This document shows positions 24,001 to 36,100 of a DNA stretch of 64,000 nt, piece by piece. Position 1 is the stretch's first letter. Each line of letters opens with the position of its first letter. The stretch lies in contig RPFO01000299.1 of assembly GCA_009746045.1 (NCBI GenBank), positions 1,938,807 to 2,002,806 on the forward strand, written 5' to 3'. A program made the translations under genes and the position numbers. The notes under the pieces are model-generated. The model was not told the DNA's origin and searched no databases. It saw nothing but the letters and a program-made list of their open reading frames with translations. The DNA is from Mesostigma viride. Its lineage: Eukaryota; Streptophyta; Mesostigmatophyceae; Mesostigmatales; Mesostigmataceae.

Positions 24001-27000
24001 ACGTATACAAGTACTACCAGAACATACGCAACTGCGTAAATACATGTATATACTTCTAGAGCAATAGAAAAATGTCTGCTACTCCCTGGTGCCCTATGAT
24101 GCCATGTTACCTAGGGCTATTAGGGGGTATATTCGGATACCCGCAACACCCCCTAACATTCCCGCTCGTACCCAACCATCCCGCAGCCGCATACCTCCCC
24201 GACAACTGGTCTCCTAACAAACTCCCGCCACAATGCTGGCTTACGTCGCCGTCCGTGCGCTGCAGCTGGTCGTGTATCTCCAGCGATGCCATGTTAGACT
24301 CGAGCACCACAATGGAGCTGGGGGGTGGTGCCATGTGGCAGCATGCCAGCACAAGTAGCGGAGCAAGCCAGGGAAAACAAAGCGGGACAGGGGCGTTAAG
24401 GCATGCGAGGGGAAGAACATGGGTGCGGACTGGACCACAGACACGCATGCATTTTCTTGGGCCACAGAAAGGCCCAGAATGTCCGTCTTTGACTCCATCT
24501 GCATTGCAAACTATTTGGCCTAGTCCTACGGGTACTGACTTCACACGCTTGCCAGGCTGTGCTGCCATTGCGCAAAGCTTGGAAAGCGACACACTGACGG
24601 CCCGCAAATGTAATGCCTGTCACGCTACTCATATCAAAGAGACAACCAGCGCAGGCAAGAAATCGGGAAGAATCCGGCATAGAAAAAGAAGCAGGTCGCA
24701 TGGTCCAATGAGATGAGGCCAGTGACCAGAGGGTTTACCGAATGCGGCGGATGGCACTACTCCAGAAATGCATGAAGCCAAACTTCTTGCTTTTTGGGTT
24801 TGTGAGCGGAAAAAAAATGTGAGGGCCAATGGCACTTCAGATGGATGAACAAGACGCGTGGTTCAAGGAGAGCATGGCTAAAAAAGGCTGGATGGTCAGC
24901 CACTGTTGCAAGCTCCTTCTTGCCTGCACGACATAAGGCCAGAAAAAGAAGTGGGAAACGTATGGCAACAGGCGTTGACACCAACTGCAAAAGCCATTAC
25001 CAAATCACTGACATAACTTGGACTCAGCAGTCTAAGGCATGGGCAGCCGTAGGCAAGCAAGTAAACCTCCCCCAAGGCACCTGTTCCCAGGCACCATGGA
25101 GTGAGGCCTAGATGGCTTGTATGAGCTCTGTATACTGCACAGAACTGCTTATATGCTTAGTACTATATAATTAATATTTGCTACACCGCATGCACCTGTT
25201 GCTGATGGGCAACACTCACCGTGTGAAGTGAAGGTTTGTGGCGGCAAAGGCTTTAAGAAGCATGCGCATGAGCATGACCCGGGACATACAGGGCATCTGG
25301 CGAGGGTGGCCACAGGGGCATGGCATGGCAAGGCGTGAACAAGAGGAACAAGAGGAAGAAGAGGCCAGATGAATAACTGCTTGTAATTCAACATGCTTTC
25401 AAACAGCTTTGGAGAATGAGGAATCGATGTTGTTAAAAATACTCCTAGTTAACACTCCTCATAATGGTGCAGGTGGACAAAAAGGATCCGGGGGAGCGTA
25501 ACCCCACAAAAAAATTACTTCTGCATGTGGCAGTTGTCATGGCAGAGCAGTTGCCAACGCCAACGCACAACCGCACGATGCCCACTGGGGGACACCGCCA
25601 TAGGAGATCTGACCCCCCAGAAAACCTCGCATCGACCTCACTTTCGCAGCATCAGCTCCATCCCCCGGCAATCTGTCACATATATACCCCATATCCCTTT
25701 CCAGGATCTATCAGCCACAACCTTGCCACTCACTACCACATGAGCAACATTGACAAGGGGTAGCCCTGACGACAAGACAAACTGTCCCCTTTTGTACAAC
25801 CATCGGTGCAGCTCCCCCTGGGGCGGACCCAAGGTGCCCCCCCCCCCCCCCCCCCCCCTTAAGGTGCCGCTACTCGCACCTGCGCCTCACCTTGTCGTAC
25901 TCCTCGATGACCACGACCGACTCCTTGTACTTCCGCAGGTGGTTGGTCAGTTGGTACTGTCGCACGCAACGGCACAAAAGCGACACCCACCCATCATAGC
26001 CGAGATCAACAATGACATCGTCAGCCCCGCAGGCTCCAGGGGCACACACCAGCGCATGCTGGAGTGACAAACCATCATGGATGCTCATCTGGCCAGTCCA
26101 GGGCAGCACGAACGCACACATGGCCATCACTTCTGCTGCAAACATCGCAGACACCAGGCTCCAGGCTCCAGGCTCCAGGCTCCAGGCTCCAGGCTCCAGG
26201 CTCCAGGCTCCAGGCTCCCGCGATGTGGTTGGACAGCTTCATGCACGGCGGCATCTGATGGCTGTAGAGGAGTGCTCCTCTTTATTTCTCTGGACATTTC
26301 TAGCACTTCCTAGAGAAAGGCAGCACCACGGTCACCAGCACCAGCACCCTGACATTACACGTATCGCACCAACGAACCACCCCGCATCCCTGAGGCCCCT
26401 TGCGAGACGGGGGGATGGGATAGTCCGCAAGGCCACGAGCAGCCAATCAGTGAAAAGCATGCCCCACAACAGACATCGTTTGCAGATGGGCAGTTTTGCA
26501 TGCAACCACAGGGGCGGTTTTGCAAGTGTTGTGCCTGCTGCCACCGACAAGTGCACTGTACAGTCACAGGCAGGCACGCATGCGGGCCAATCATGCACAC
26601 ATGGACTGTCGCAGGCAAACACGGGGGCCAAACAAACATTACGCATGCAGGCCGCCCACCCACCTGCAGCAGGGTGACCTGGTCCACCACTTCGGACGGC
26701 TTCCAGTCGACGCTGAACAGGATCTTGTACGCCTTGCATGCGTCGGGGGAGCAGGGACCCTGCAGGTGGTTGGTTGGTTGGTTGGTTGGTTGGTTGGTTG
26801 GTTGGTTGGTTGGTTGGTTGGTTGGTTGGTTGGTTGGTTGGTTGGTTGGTTGGTTGGTTGGTTGGTTGGTTGGTTGGTTGGTTGGTTGGTTGGTTGGTTG
26901 GTTGGTTGGTTGGTTGGTTGGTTGGTTGGTTGGTTGGTTGGTTGGTTGGTTGGTTGGTTGGTTGGTTGGTTGGTTGGTTGGTTGGTTGGTTGGTTGGTTG

Positions 27001-28919
27001 GTCGGTTGGTTGGTTGGTTGGTTGGGTGGGTGGGTGGGTGGGTGGGTAAGGTAGGGGGCGGTAGCCAGGGGGCCGCCGGAGCGGGCATCAGGCATTGGCC
27101 ATTGGCGGGCAGCGAGTGCCACATGCATAAACTACAGGCAAAGGTTTGCGCATCAACGAAAGGCACACAGAAATGCCACAGGTGAAAGCCTACAGCTGGG
27201 ATGCCGTTCCCTGCAGTGGCATAGCCAAGCAGGCAAGCTGACCAACCTGCAAGTGCCCGACCATGCTCGCATGCGCGCGGTCGTCTATCCACGCATACAC
27301 ACATTTGTGCAACAGAACAAAATGCCAGGGACGCGAGTGCCATCAGGGTGCGGTGGGGTACTACTACAAAACACTATAAGTTATACAATAACCTTGCGCA
27401 TTACACTAAAACACACACAATACTATAGCACAAGACAGGGACATGCCTTGCGCGGGACACCGTAGAGTGCGCCTGCAAGCAGCGCATGGAAGTAGGACTT
27501 GCCGACACCTGGCATGCCGTGGACGGACAGCACGAGCGGCTTGGACGGTGGCCGCGCCGACGTGAGGTGTTCACAGATTATGGGCAGCATCGTCTCCATC
27601 GCCATGTCCTGTTGGGGGGGGGGGGGGGGGGGGGGCGGGGGGGGAGAGGGGAGGGAAGGGGAGGGGGAGAAATAGGCAGGTAGGTAGGCAGGTGTGGCCA
27701 CAGGAGGCATTACCAGGTCAGCAACTACACTGCTCTGGGCCCTCAAAACGACATCGCAAATGTCCTGAGGGTGAGTGTGGGTAAGGGTGGACACAGAAGG
27801 CATCGCCAGGTCAGCAAGGCAATGGTACGCCGGCCATTAATGAAGGAGTCACTTGGTTGCCAAATTTAGCAGCTCGCCCATCAAGCCCCTGGCTTCCCCA
27901 TCAAGACACTCACAAGGCAAGGGTGGTGGGGCACCACACTCCCATGCTAGGGCTCATGTCACGCACGCTCGCTGCTGGCATCTGCTCCTGTGCCCACAAA
28001 CAGGCGGCACACGTGTGCTGGGAAATATTTTCCATGACAGCCTGTTTGTATGTGTGTCGTGCCCCCCCAAGAGCGAGTAGTTTACAGCCAATTGCTCGGC
28101 ACATCATTCAATTGATTGACCTACTGCGTCGACGGTGATGCCGCCCAGGTGTACCCCCGCAACAGAGGGCATGGGGATCCCATGGCATTGCTCATGGCCA
28201 TTCGGGCAAGAAACATGCCAGGACATGGGTGTAACGAACCATCGCTCGCAATATTAAGACTGCCAGGGCGTGCTGAGGAGAGTCCAGGTAGGTGGGCAAT
28301 CGAAACTACTCCCCAGGGGACACGGGCGGGCTGGCGTTTTGCTGGTTTGCCACCGAGAGTAGCAAGGCAAGTCACAAGATGCTCCATTACGTCGGATTAA
28401 GGAGTTCGCTGTGCCCGGTTCTGGGCTTGGCGTGGCTTGCAAGGCGTAAAAATTCACACATGGGGCAAGAAACATGCACGGCGTACATAAAAGCCGGGTT
28501 TTGGCTTTGAATTCCGGGAATGGCATCGGTTCATCCAGACAAAACGTAGAACTGGCATGTTTACCCACCTGTCCAACGATACCCCCTCCCACTACACTCT
28601 CAATCGCTTGGCAAGGTTCCGGCACGAACTGGGTCAGGGCTGCACGCGGCCACGCCAACGAAATCATCACAAGGCGGAGCCTTAGCGGTGAACCAAAAGT
28701 GCGCCATGGACATGCAAGAAAGCAGAGGCTTCTTGACGCATGCAGCTTGTAACGGCTATGCTGTAATTTGTTTATGTAAAACGTATTGCTTTGAATCTGT
28801 TGTCCTAGCACGCCCTGTGCGCGAACAAGCTATGAAACGGAAAACTTACGCCCGTTTGAATTGAAAGTGGCCATCAGAAACGTCACGGCCTGTTGCAGTT
28901 TCCCCCACGACAGCCGCAT
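21052..28919 (-). CDS. Torsin-like AAA+ ATPase
   Basis: Torsins are AAA+ ATPases of the ER lumen and nuclear envelope. Exons in transcription order: 28919-28850 (ATG, GTAAGT donor), 28606-28569, 27764-27714 (uncertain), 27608-27447, 26759-26664, 25956-25891, 25296-25220, 24317-24245, 23610-23492, 22980-22911, 22229-22152, 21333-21052 (TAG). Phases agree throughout, giving 393 residues (376 without the small exon). The N-terminus has only a weak hydrophobic stretch. Family evidence: a GQ motif, then [16 protein letters not shown] (Walker A at about 84-91), Walker [10 protein letters not shown] (153-161), sensor-1 ESN (about 193-195), [15 protein letters not shown], and GHK in the last exon where animal torsins have GCK. 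Differences from animal torsins are a canonical GKS Walker A instead of GKN, Glu-Glu in Walker B, and His for Cys in sensor 2. The donor at 27446 is GC rather than GT. The 5' end is the least certain part. Confidence 0.85.
21428..21660 (+). repeat. Dispersed SINE-like repeat, copy 1
   Basis: Begins near AGACAACCAGCACAGGCCAG and continues through GGTAGCTTGAGCC and GAGTCGTTCAGG to GTGATCAGGGC. Related copies lie at 24635-24700 (partial), 46636-46880 and 52033-52205. Sits in the last intron of the torsin-like gene. Confidence 0.75.
24635..24700 (+). repeat. Dispersed SINE-like repeat, truncated copy 2
   Basis: Only the first part of the family is present: AGAGACAACCAGCGCAGGCA followed by AAATCGGGAAGAATCCGG. 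It lies within a torsin-like gene intron. Confidence 0.7.
26154..26217. repeat. (CCAGGCT)n heptanucleotide repeat, about 9 copies
   Basis: Perfect tandem CCAGGCT units in the intron between torsin-like exons 26759-26664 and 25956-25891. Confidence 0.95.
26766..27047. repeat. (GGTT)n microsatellite grading into (GGTG)n
   Basis: About 65 near-perfect GGTT units followed by GGTG units. On the coding (minus) strand this is (AACC)n ending 7 nt before the splice acceptor of the torsin-like exon 26759-26664, so it takes the place of the polypyrimidine tract. Confidence 0.97.
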
Positions 28920-30119
28920 TTCTTATGTACGAGATGTCCGTGCCTATTCTTATCGTAGGTGTGCAAACAGGTAATCCGGCTTGTCAGTTTGTGTCACCCC
29001 ACACCCTAGCTAGAAGAAGAAAGGTGAACCGCCCCGCAGTCTTGTAAGTAACTCCTGGGCATGCGCGTCAAATGCAGAGTCTTGGTGACGCAGGCTGATT
29101 CACGCAAAACCTATCGACTGGCTGCGGTTATTCGCAGGCATTGCGTTGCTAGCATTCCCGTTCATATATCCATGTCAGTTCGGCTGTCTCCCTTTTCTCG
29201 CGCCAGTCAGACGCCTGGTTACTCTAATCATCTCAACGAATCGTCGGACCCGTTGCACCCTTGAGCACGCACAACCATACACCTAGGACGGCAATGCACT
29301 GAAAGCAATTGCCCTGCGATACATGCAATGCTTTACCCGAGGCGAAGAACCCGAAGAAATTCACATCACGTCAGGATCACGTGCGTATTTTCCATCGCCA
29401 GAATCAGGAAAGTGGACAGTAGCGTTGCAGGGTCGTCTGCAGTACGGCTGCCAGTTGTCATGCATGGCCGCGCGCTGCGCGCCGGGCTCGGCACCCGGCC
29501 CTGCAGGAGCTTGCACGAGCTGCCTGCCGGGCGCCGCCGTTAATCCTGGTCAGGGTTTTTGTTGTTGTTGTTGTTGTTGTGTCCCACGCCGCACATTCCC
29601 CTATTTATAACCCTGTCGGACCACCGGCGCGGGAATAAACTAAACTCAACTCAACTCATGCCGCACATGAGCAGCAGTTTAAATATGGTACAAATGTTTC
29701 AGAAGTGTGGATGAGTGCTGACTAGGGGGTGAAAGTAGAACACCGAATCTCTGAACGTTGAAGAATGATGTGAGTAAGCCCTGAGTAAGCACCTATTGCG
29801 GGCTGTGATTCCATGAGTGCTCTTATGCATGGGCCATCGGAGCAAAAAACAACTATGGTTCTAGTAGCAGTACTACGGTAGGTACACCATCCCGCATAGC
29901 AACAGAGTTCAGACGGCGACCATGTTGGCGGTGACAGCATGTTTGATTAGGTAACGATTTAATAACGCGGATGAAACCCTGAGGAAATGTGCTGCACACG
30001 CGCACTTAGCATGCGATAACCATTAGGCAGCCATTTCCCCCAGACCGGCTTGGCGAAACCGGTCGAAGCCTTGGAGAAAGAGCTGTGACCAAGGCCGGCA
30101 GGACGGCCCACATAGCCAC
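28920..30119. other. 1.2-kb divergent intergenic region (torsin-like / FAD synthetase)
   Basis: Separates two divergently transcribed start codons and so should hold both promoters. It contains a GC-rich block at 29460-29545, a (GTT)n tract at 29560-29580, and TTATAAATA read on the minus strand near 29605. No conserved gene is seen. The GC-rich block and (CAA)n tail may be a retroelement remnant. Confidence 0.6.
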
Positions 30120-33100
30120 ATGGAGGTGCTTGAAAAAATTAATCTATGCTCGCAGGATGTCCAACGCAAATTTCGCCAAACAGTTAGTATCATCCAAAGA
30201 TCTATCCTGCTCTACGGGTTAGTCTGCACGCGATGCAGTCGATTAGTTGCCCGTTTGCCTGATGAAACCTAGTTTTTTTGCTCTGATTACTTCCTCACAT
30301 TTCGTATGCATGGAACGTTTAGACGGTGAAGAAGCTATCACTTATTCGTTAGCCTCGTGTGCCTCGCTGGTATACCTTGTCGTCGGCTGACATATGGGGT
30401 TGCTTACATACCCATTCACTCTGCCGAATGCGTGCGCAGAGTTGACGCCTTGGCATTCAGCTTCAATGGCGGCAAAGATTCCACGGTAATATGCCGTCTT
30501 AAGCTCTCATTGGCTGGAAGTCCTGGCCGCTGCGGGCTATTTTCTGCCTAGATTGAACGCTTTGGGAGCGAATTTGTTCCGTTCTCAAACCAGAGGGTCT
30601 TCTTCCAAGGTCGCAGATTTGGTACATATGTTTATGCGCTTTCTAAGGACGTGTGTGTGTATTCCATGTCCTTGCAGTGTCCTTGCAGCATGCAGTCTGG
30701 GGTCACATAGCTGTAGGGTGGAAACTGTCAACTGCAAGTACGCTTGAAGCCCGCAACCTCCGCTTGCGTGGACTTAGTACGGGGCCATCTGAAAGTAGGA
30801 TGGAAAGAAGATCGTTGTACAGTGCTGCCCCGCACTTTCCTGGAGCTTGCATGCAGGTGCACGATCTTGCAACAGCAATGGGGTCTAACCAGGGTAGACC
30901 CTGCAGATTGTAGGGTATGATGAGATAAGCACTGATTAGAGGACAATGGGCGCTGACGAGTTGACGATGGGCGCTGATGAAAACTGGGTGTCATGGAGCG
31001 GGCACCAATGCTACGGCATTTCATGGTGTGTGTGGGCGTGGGTTGGTGTGTGTGTGGTGGTGGTGTGGGGGGGGTGCGCTGCGGAGGGCTGATGGAGTTA
31101 TTGAAGTCATCATGAAGCAACATGGGATGTTGTTAACGTAGTCAGCAAGATGATTCGTTGACCAGAGGAATTGTTTGTCAAGTAGATGGGTTGGTCGTCA
31201 CGACCCAGTTGTGGACAGGGACCCTTGTACACAGCCACTGGCACCCGCCCCCACTTGCATTTACTGTCCACGCATGTACCCAACCAGGTAGGCATACACA
31301 TACCCATGCCATGTTGTGTGCCTTTTCCTGCGTGCTGCGTGCCCTGCGCACCATGCTAGCTCTGGTCCATCAACCTCTTTCGATGGCCACCTGTCATTCC
31401 TCGGTTGCCACTTGCTACTTCTTCTGCCACCCGACACTCCCCCCCACCCGCCACCACTGCCTCCCCCCATCCCCCATCCCCACACGCCCGTGACTCTCCC
31501 ATGGCCATTTGCCTCGTTGATCGCCACCCATGCCATTCCGTTTCCATCCCACGAAGGACTTAAGCTCACGTAACGCTCTCTACTTGCAACATATTTAGTC
31601 GGCCCCATGACCCCCTTCTGCCCCCCCCCCCCCCCCCCACCACCACCACCACCACACACACACCGCCACAGGTGCTCCTCCACCTGCTACGTGCGGCCAT
31701 TGCTGGGTACAAGGGCCCCGTTGACCGAGCGCCCGCAACAAGAGAGAGCCTGGACGTGCGGGCGGCGACCGCCAATGCTAACAGCGCGGTAGAAGGCCAA
31801 GCCGAGGCACAAGAGGGGGGCGCCAAGGACAACTGCGGCCTGTACGCGGTCTATTTCGAGACAGAGCTGGTTCATGAGGAGCTGCAGCGCTTCACGCTGG
31901 AGACGGCCAGGGACTATGGCCTCAACCTGGAGGTCAAGCACGAGTCGTTCAAGGCGGGCATGCAGCAGCTGGTGGAGAGGCGGGGCATCCGTGCCATCCT
32001 GCTTGGCACACGCGAGGGGGACCCGAACGCGGTGGGGCAGGAGGTGTTCTCACCCAGCTCGGAGGGCTGGCCCCCCTTCATGCGCATCAACCCGATCCTG
32101 ACATGGTCCTACCGGTAAGGCTTGCCTCGGCCACTCATTCCAATGAGGGGGGCAGGATTTATAGTTCTGGATGCAGTCCTAATGATAAGAAATACTTCTT
32201 CCCATCAGAGAATCGTTATCTCTTTTTGGTAAGCAACGTGTCCTGTCAGCGCAGTCCCACCGGTCATGCCACCGTGCCCAGTTGGTGCGGCGACACGTGG
32301 CATGATCCACCCACGAGCCTTTGCGTCGACAAGGTGCCCCCAGCGCTTCATCACGTCTACAATGATGCTAATGCTGATGATAGCGATGGTGGTCATGATG
32401 GACATGCATGGCCTCGCCTGCATGGTGGATGCCATTGTTGTGGTTGATGGCGTACATGGGACTGGTGCCCGTCATGGGGGTATAGAAAGGACCTGCTCAG
32501 CAAAGGGCACTGGTCTTTTCCTCCCTCCCCCTTACCCACGGTGCTTCTCACTCACCCCCCCCCCCCGCCTTTCACCCCCTGGCAGCGACGTGTGGGACTT
32601 CCTGCGTGGCTGTGAGCTGCCCTACTGCTCCCTCTACGACCAAGGCTACACGTCCATCGGCAACGTGACCGACACCGTGCCCAACGTGGCGCTGCAAGTG
32701 GTCCACCCGCACGGGCACCTGGGGGCGCCCAAGTTCCTGCCGGCCTACATGCTCAAGGACGGGCGGCTCGAGCGCAAGGGGCGAGGCAAAGGCATCGCCA
32801 GCCGTATGCGCCGGGTCTCCGGCAGCTGCTCCTACCTGGTCAGCGAAGGCAGCATCGCGTACCTATCTGAAGACGTCTCCGACCTGACCACCCAGGAGGG
32901 GCAGGGAGAGGGGGGGGCCAACGAGCCCGTGGTGGCAGCTGGCAGCCGCAACGGGGACCGCGGGTGTGAGCCCTGCAGAGCGGGCGCGGCGGCCGCGCTG
33001 GCGCCCAAGGAGCACCATCATGGGGGACCGGAGGAGGACGCGGCGTTACGGTCGGCCGGTATCCTCGTCGTGGGCGATGAGATACTGTGAGCCGATGATT

Positions 33101-36100
33101 GCACCGTGCTTGCTTGTGTACTAGTGCATGTGTGTGCATGCAGGCATGGGTGTTGAGATTGTGTGAGCACATGGATGCACTTTGCTTGCTTGTCTTTGCA
33201 CCACTCTTCCTTGCGTGTGTTTGAGCACATGCATGGGCGTCGAGATACTGTCGCATGCATGCACTAGTCATGCCCAGAGGTGGCGCCCTGTGTGCCTGCT
33301 TCTGCAGCCCTGCCATTTCCGAGGTGACGCAATGGGTTATACCCGTAGCATACAGGAGCGGCACCGGGGTCTACGCCCCCCACCTCCAGTCGTCCACCTG
33401 CAGACGAGACTTTTCCAACTCGTTTTCGTCTGTTCTCATTTTCTGTCCTCATTTACCTGTATGGGTTGGTGTGTCTGGTCTGGTATTTACCACGCCATGG
33501 CCGCGCCGCTGGCCTGTGCCTGCCTGTGCCCCCCTTTGTGCCATGTGTCCCCGCGTGTGCTGCGCTGCAGGACCGGACGCGTGGCGGACGCCAACACCCC
33601 CTTCCTGCTGCGTGGCCTGCGCGAGAGGGGGTGGTCCGTCTCGGCGGTGATGATGGTCCCGGATGACGTGAGTGGGGTTAGGGTGGGGCGGGATGACGTG
33701 AGTGGGGTCAGGGTGGGGAGGGATGGCGTGAGTGGGCTCAGGGTGAGGCGGTCTGTCGATGTGGCCACTGGGTGACGTGAGGGGTGTGGTGGTCCCGGAT
33801 TATGTGAGTGTGGGGTGGGGTACTGCCAGATTCTGTGAATGGGCGGTGGGGGTGGGGCGGGGTGCCATGAGTCAGCGGTGGGGTCATGGTCCATGGTCAC
33901 TGAATGGTGTGAGTCGTCGGGCGTGGTGCTCTCTGGATGAGCTTGCATGTGTGGGGTGTGGTGCTTGATCCCACGAATAGGCCGGCGGTGCTCTCTGGAT
34001 GAGCTTACATGTGTGGGGTGTGGTGCTTGATCCCACGAATAGGCCGGCGGTGCTCTCTGGATGAGCGTGCATGTGTGGGGTGTGGTGCTTGATCCCACGA
34101 ATAGGCCGGCGGTGCTCTCTGGATGAGCGTGCATGTGTGGGGTGTGGTGTTTGATCCCACGAATAGGCCGGCGGTGCTCTCTGGATGAGCTTACATGTGT
34201 GGGGTGTGGTGCTTGATCCCACGAATAGGCCGGTGGTGCTCTCTGGATGAGCGTGCATGTGTGGGGTGTGGTGCTTGATCCCACGAATAGGCCGGTGGTG
34301 CTCTCTGGATGAGCTTGCATGTGTGGGGTGTGGTGCTTGATCACTCGAATAGGCCGGCATCTGGTCAGTGGGAGTTGCATGTTTGTACACGTAAAATAGC
34401 TGCATGTGTGTGTGCGCCCTCTGAAAGGGGGGTGGGTGAGGTTTGGAGGGTTGGGGGGAAGAAATAAGGGGGAGGAAGGGGGGAGGGGGCACCAGTGGGG
34501 CGACAGTTGCGGGTAAACGGCTGGTCTTGTTGACTTTTGCCCGTGCCAGCTGTGGCGCTTCTTAACCAACCTGGCGTGGCCACCCGCTCGTGTGCCACAT
34601 GTTCCCATTCGCTGCGACGTGCGGCGACCCACCTCTTACGTGGCATGCAGTGGGCTTGCCAGCTGGTGTTGTGGGGCCATGGGGTACTTCCTCACTGTCC
34701 TTTTCTACCTGTCGCAGCTTTTCTCCTCTCCCCCCCCCGGTTTACTATACTGTAACTTCTCAAGTTGTCTACCCGATGGGTGATCCGCATAGGAGAGCCA
34801 GATCCCTCATGCTGGCAGTGGCAGCGAGTGGCGGCCGCACATATGGGGATGCTGGGGGCTGGTGAACTTGCGCACGTCCCGGAGATGCTGGGGGCTGGGA
34901 AACTTGCGCACGTCCCGGAGATGCTGGGGGCTGGGAAACTTGCGCACGTCCCGGAGATGCTGGGGGCTGGGAAACTTGCGCACGTCCCGGAGATGCTGGG
35001 GGCTGGGAAACTTGCGCACGTCCCGGAGATGCTGGGGGACAAGGCTTGCTTTCGTGGGGTCTTATCACGGACGAGGGCTGGGCACCACATCCTTCCACCA
35101 ACTAGGGTGCGCCCTGGAACATCATCCGATGCTTGGTTGGAGAAGGGATTCCAGGACTAGGGGTTCCTACCCATGCAGGCGTCTCCCGTGCGAAGCCTAG
35201 TTAATCCACCCATGCAACTGGCTGGGCCTGTGGGTATGTCTGAGTGAATGGTGCTCGTCCCTTCGCGCATGCGGGCATGGTTTTGCGCGTGCGGGCTTGG
35301 CTGCCCTCCCTGCAGGTGGACGCCATCGCGATGCATGTCCGGCGGCTCAGCAGCGAATGTGATCTGGTGAGCGCTTCCCTGCCGCCCCCATATGCACGGG
35401 GTTTGTGTCGGGTTGTACTGGTGCAACCATGTTAGGGACCACGTGTGACAGTGTTCCTCACTTGGCACGCATGTCGGGGAGACCGATATCCCATGTGGCA
35501 GTGGCCACTGGATCCACCCGTGAAACCGGCCGTCGTTTTGTTCGTGGGAGCGTGCACGGGCAATGGCCAAATGCCAGGCATGACAGGCTGTGTTCAATGC
35601 CTGGCATTTTTCTTCTTGCTTTTGCTAGGCGTCCATTCTTGGCCAGGCATCGTGTATACCAGGCACATGTCCTTCGGACGGCCAGGCATCGTCTCATGCA
35701 GAATACCAGGCATCAATGGTGGCCCTTTGCCAGGCAGGGCTCCACATTTACCATTCACATCGCACCCCTGGGCTGAATCGGTGGCATTGGATCACGCTTT
35801 AGACATGGACTTGGCGCCGTCTTGAGGTCCGAGTCCATGGGTGGAGCGGCCTGTTTCGTTGTGGACCTTGGTCTGCGAGACAGTGGCTCATGTAAACAAC
35901 TTGTCACTCTTTATGGCGCCCCCTTGGTTGCTGCTGTCGCATGTCACAGGTCATCTGCACAGGCGGCATCGGCCCCACCCATGATGACGTGACGCTCATG
36001 GGCATCGCGAAGGGGTTCGGTGTGGGATTGGTGAGCGGGAAAGCTGTTTTTCCCACACTAAAGATCTCTTGCGGCAATCCTACCATGTCACGATAAAGAA

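Noticed and set aside
26355-27343. ORFs of NQPT or LVGW repeats
   Set aside because: Low-complexity translation of the (GGTT)n microsatellite.
28254-28811. 185-codon minus-strand ORF
   Set aside because: Only the 38-nt piece 28569-28606 fits the torsin-like gene by phase and motif. The rest shows no family similarity.
33487-34632. 381-codon minus-strand ORF with PHPTHASSSREH repeats
   Set aside because: Produced by the 62-bp minisatellite in an FAD synthetase intron. No family and no splice or start support.
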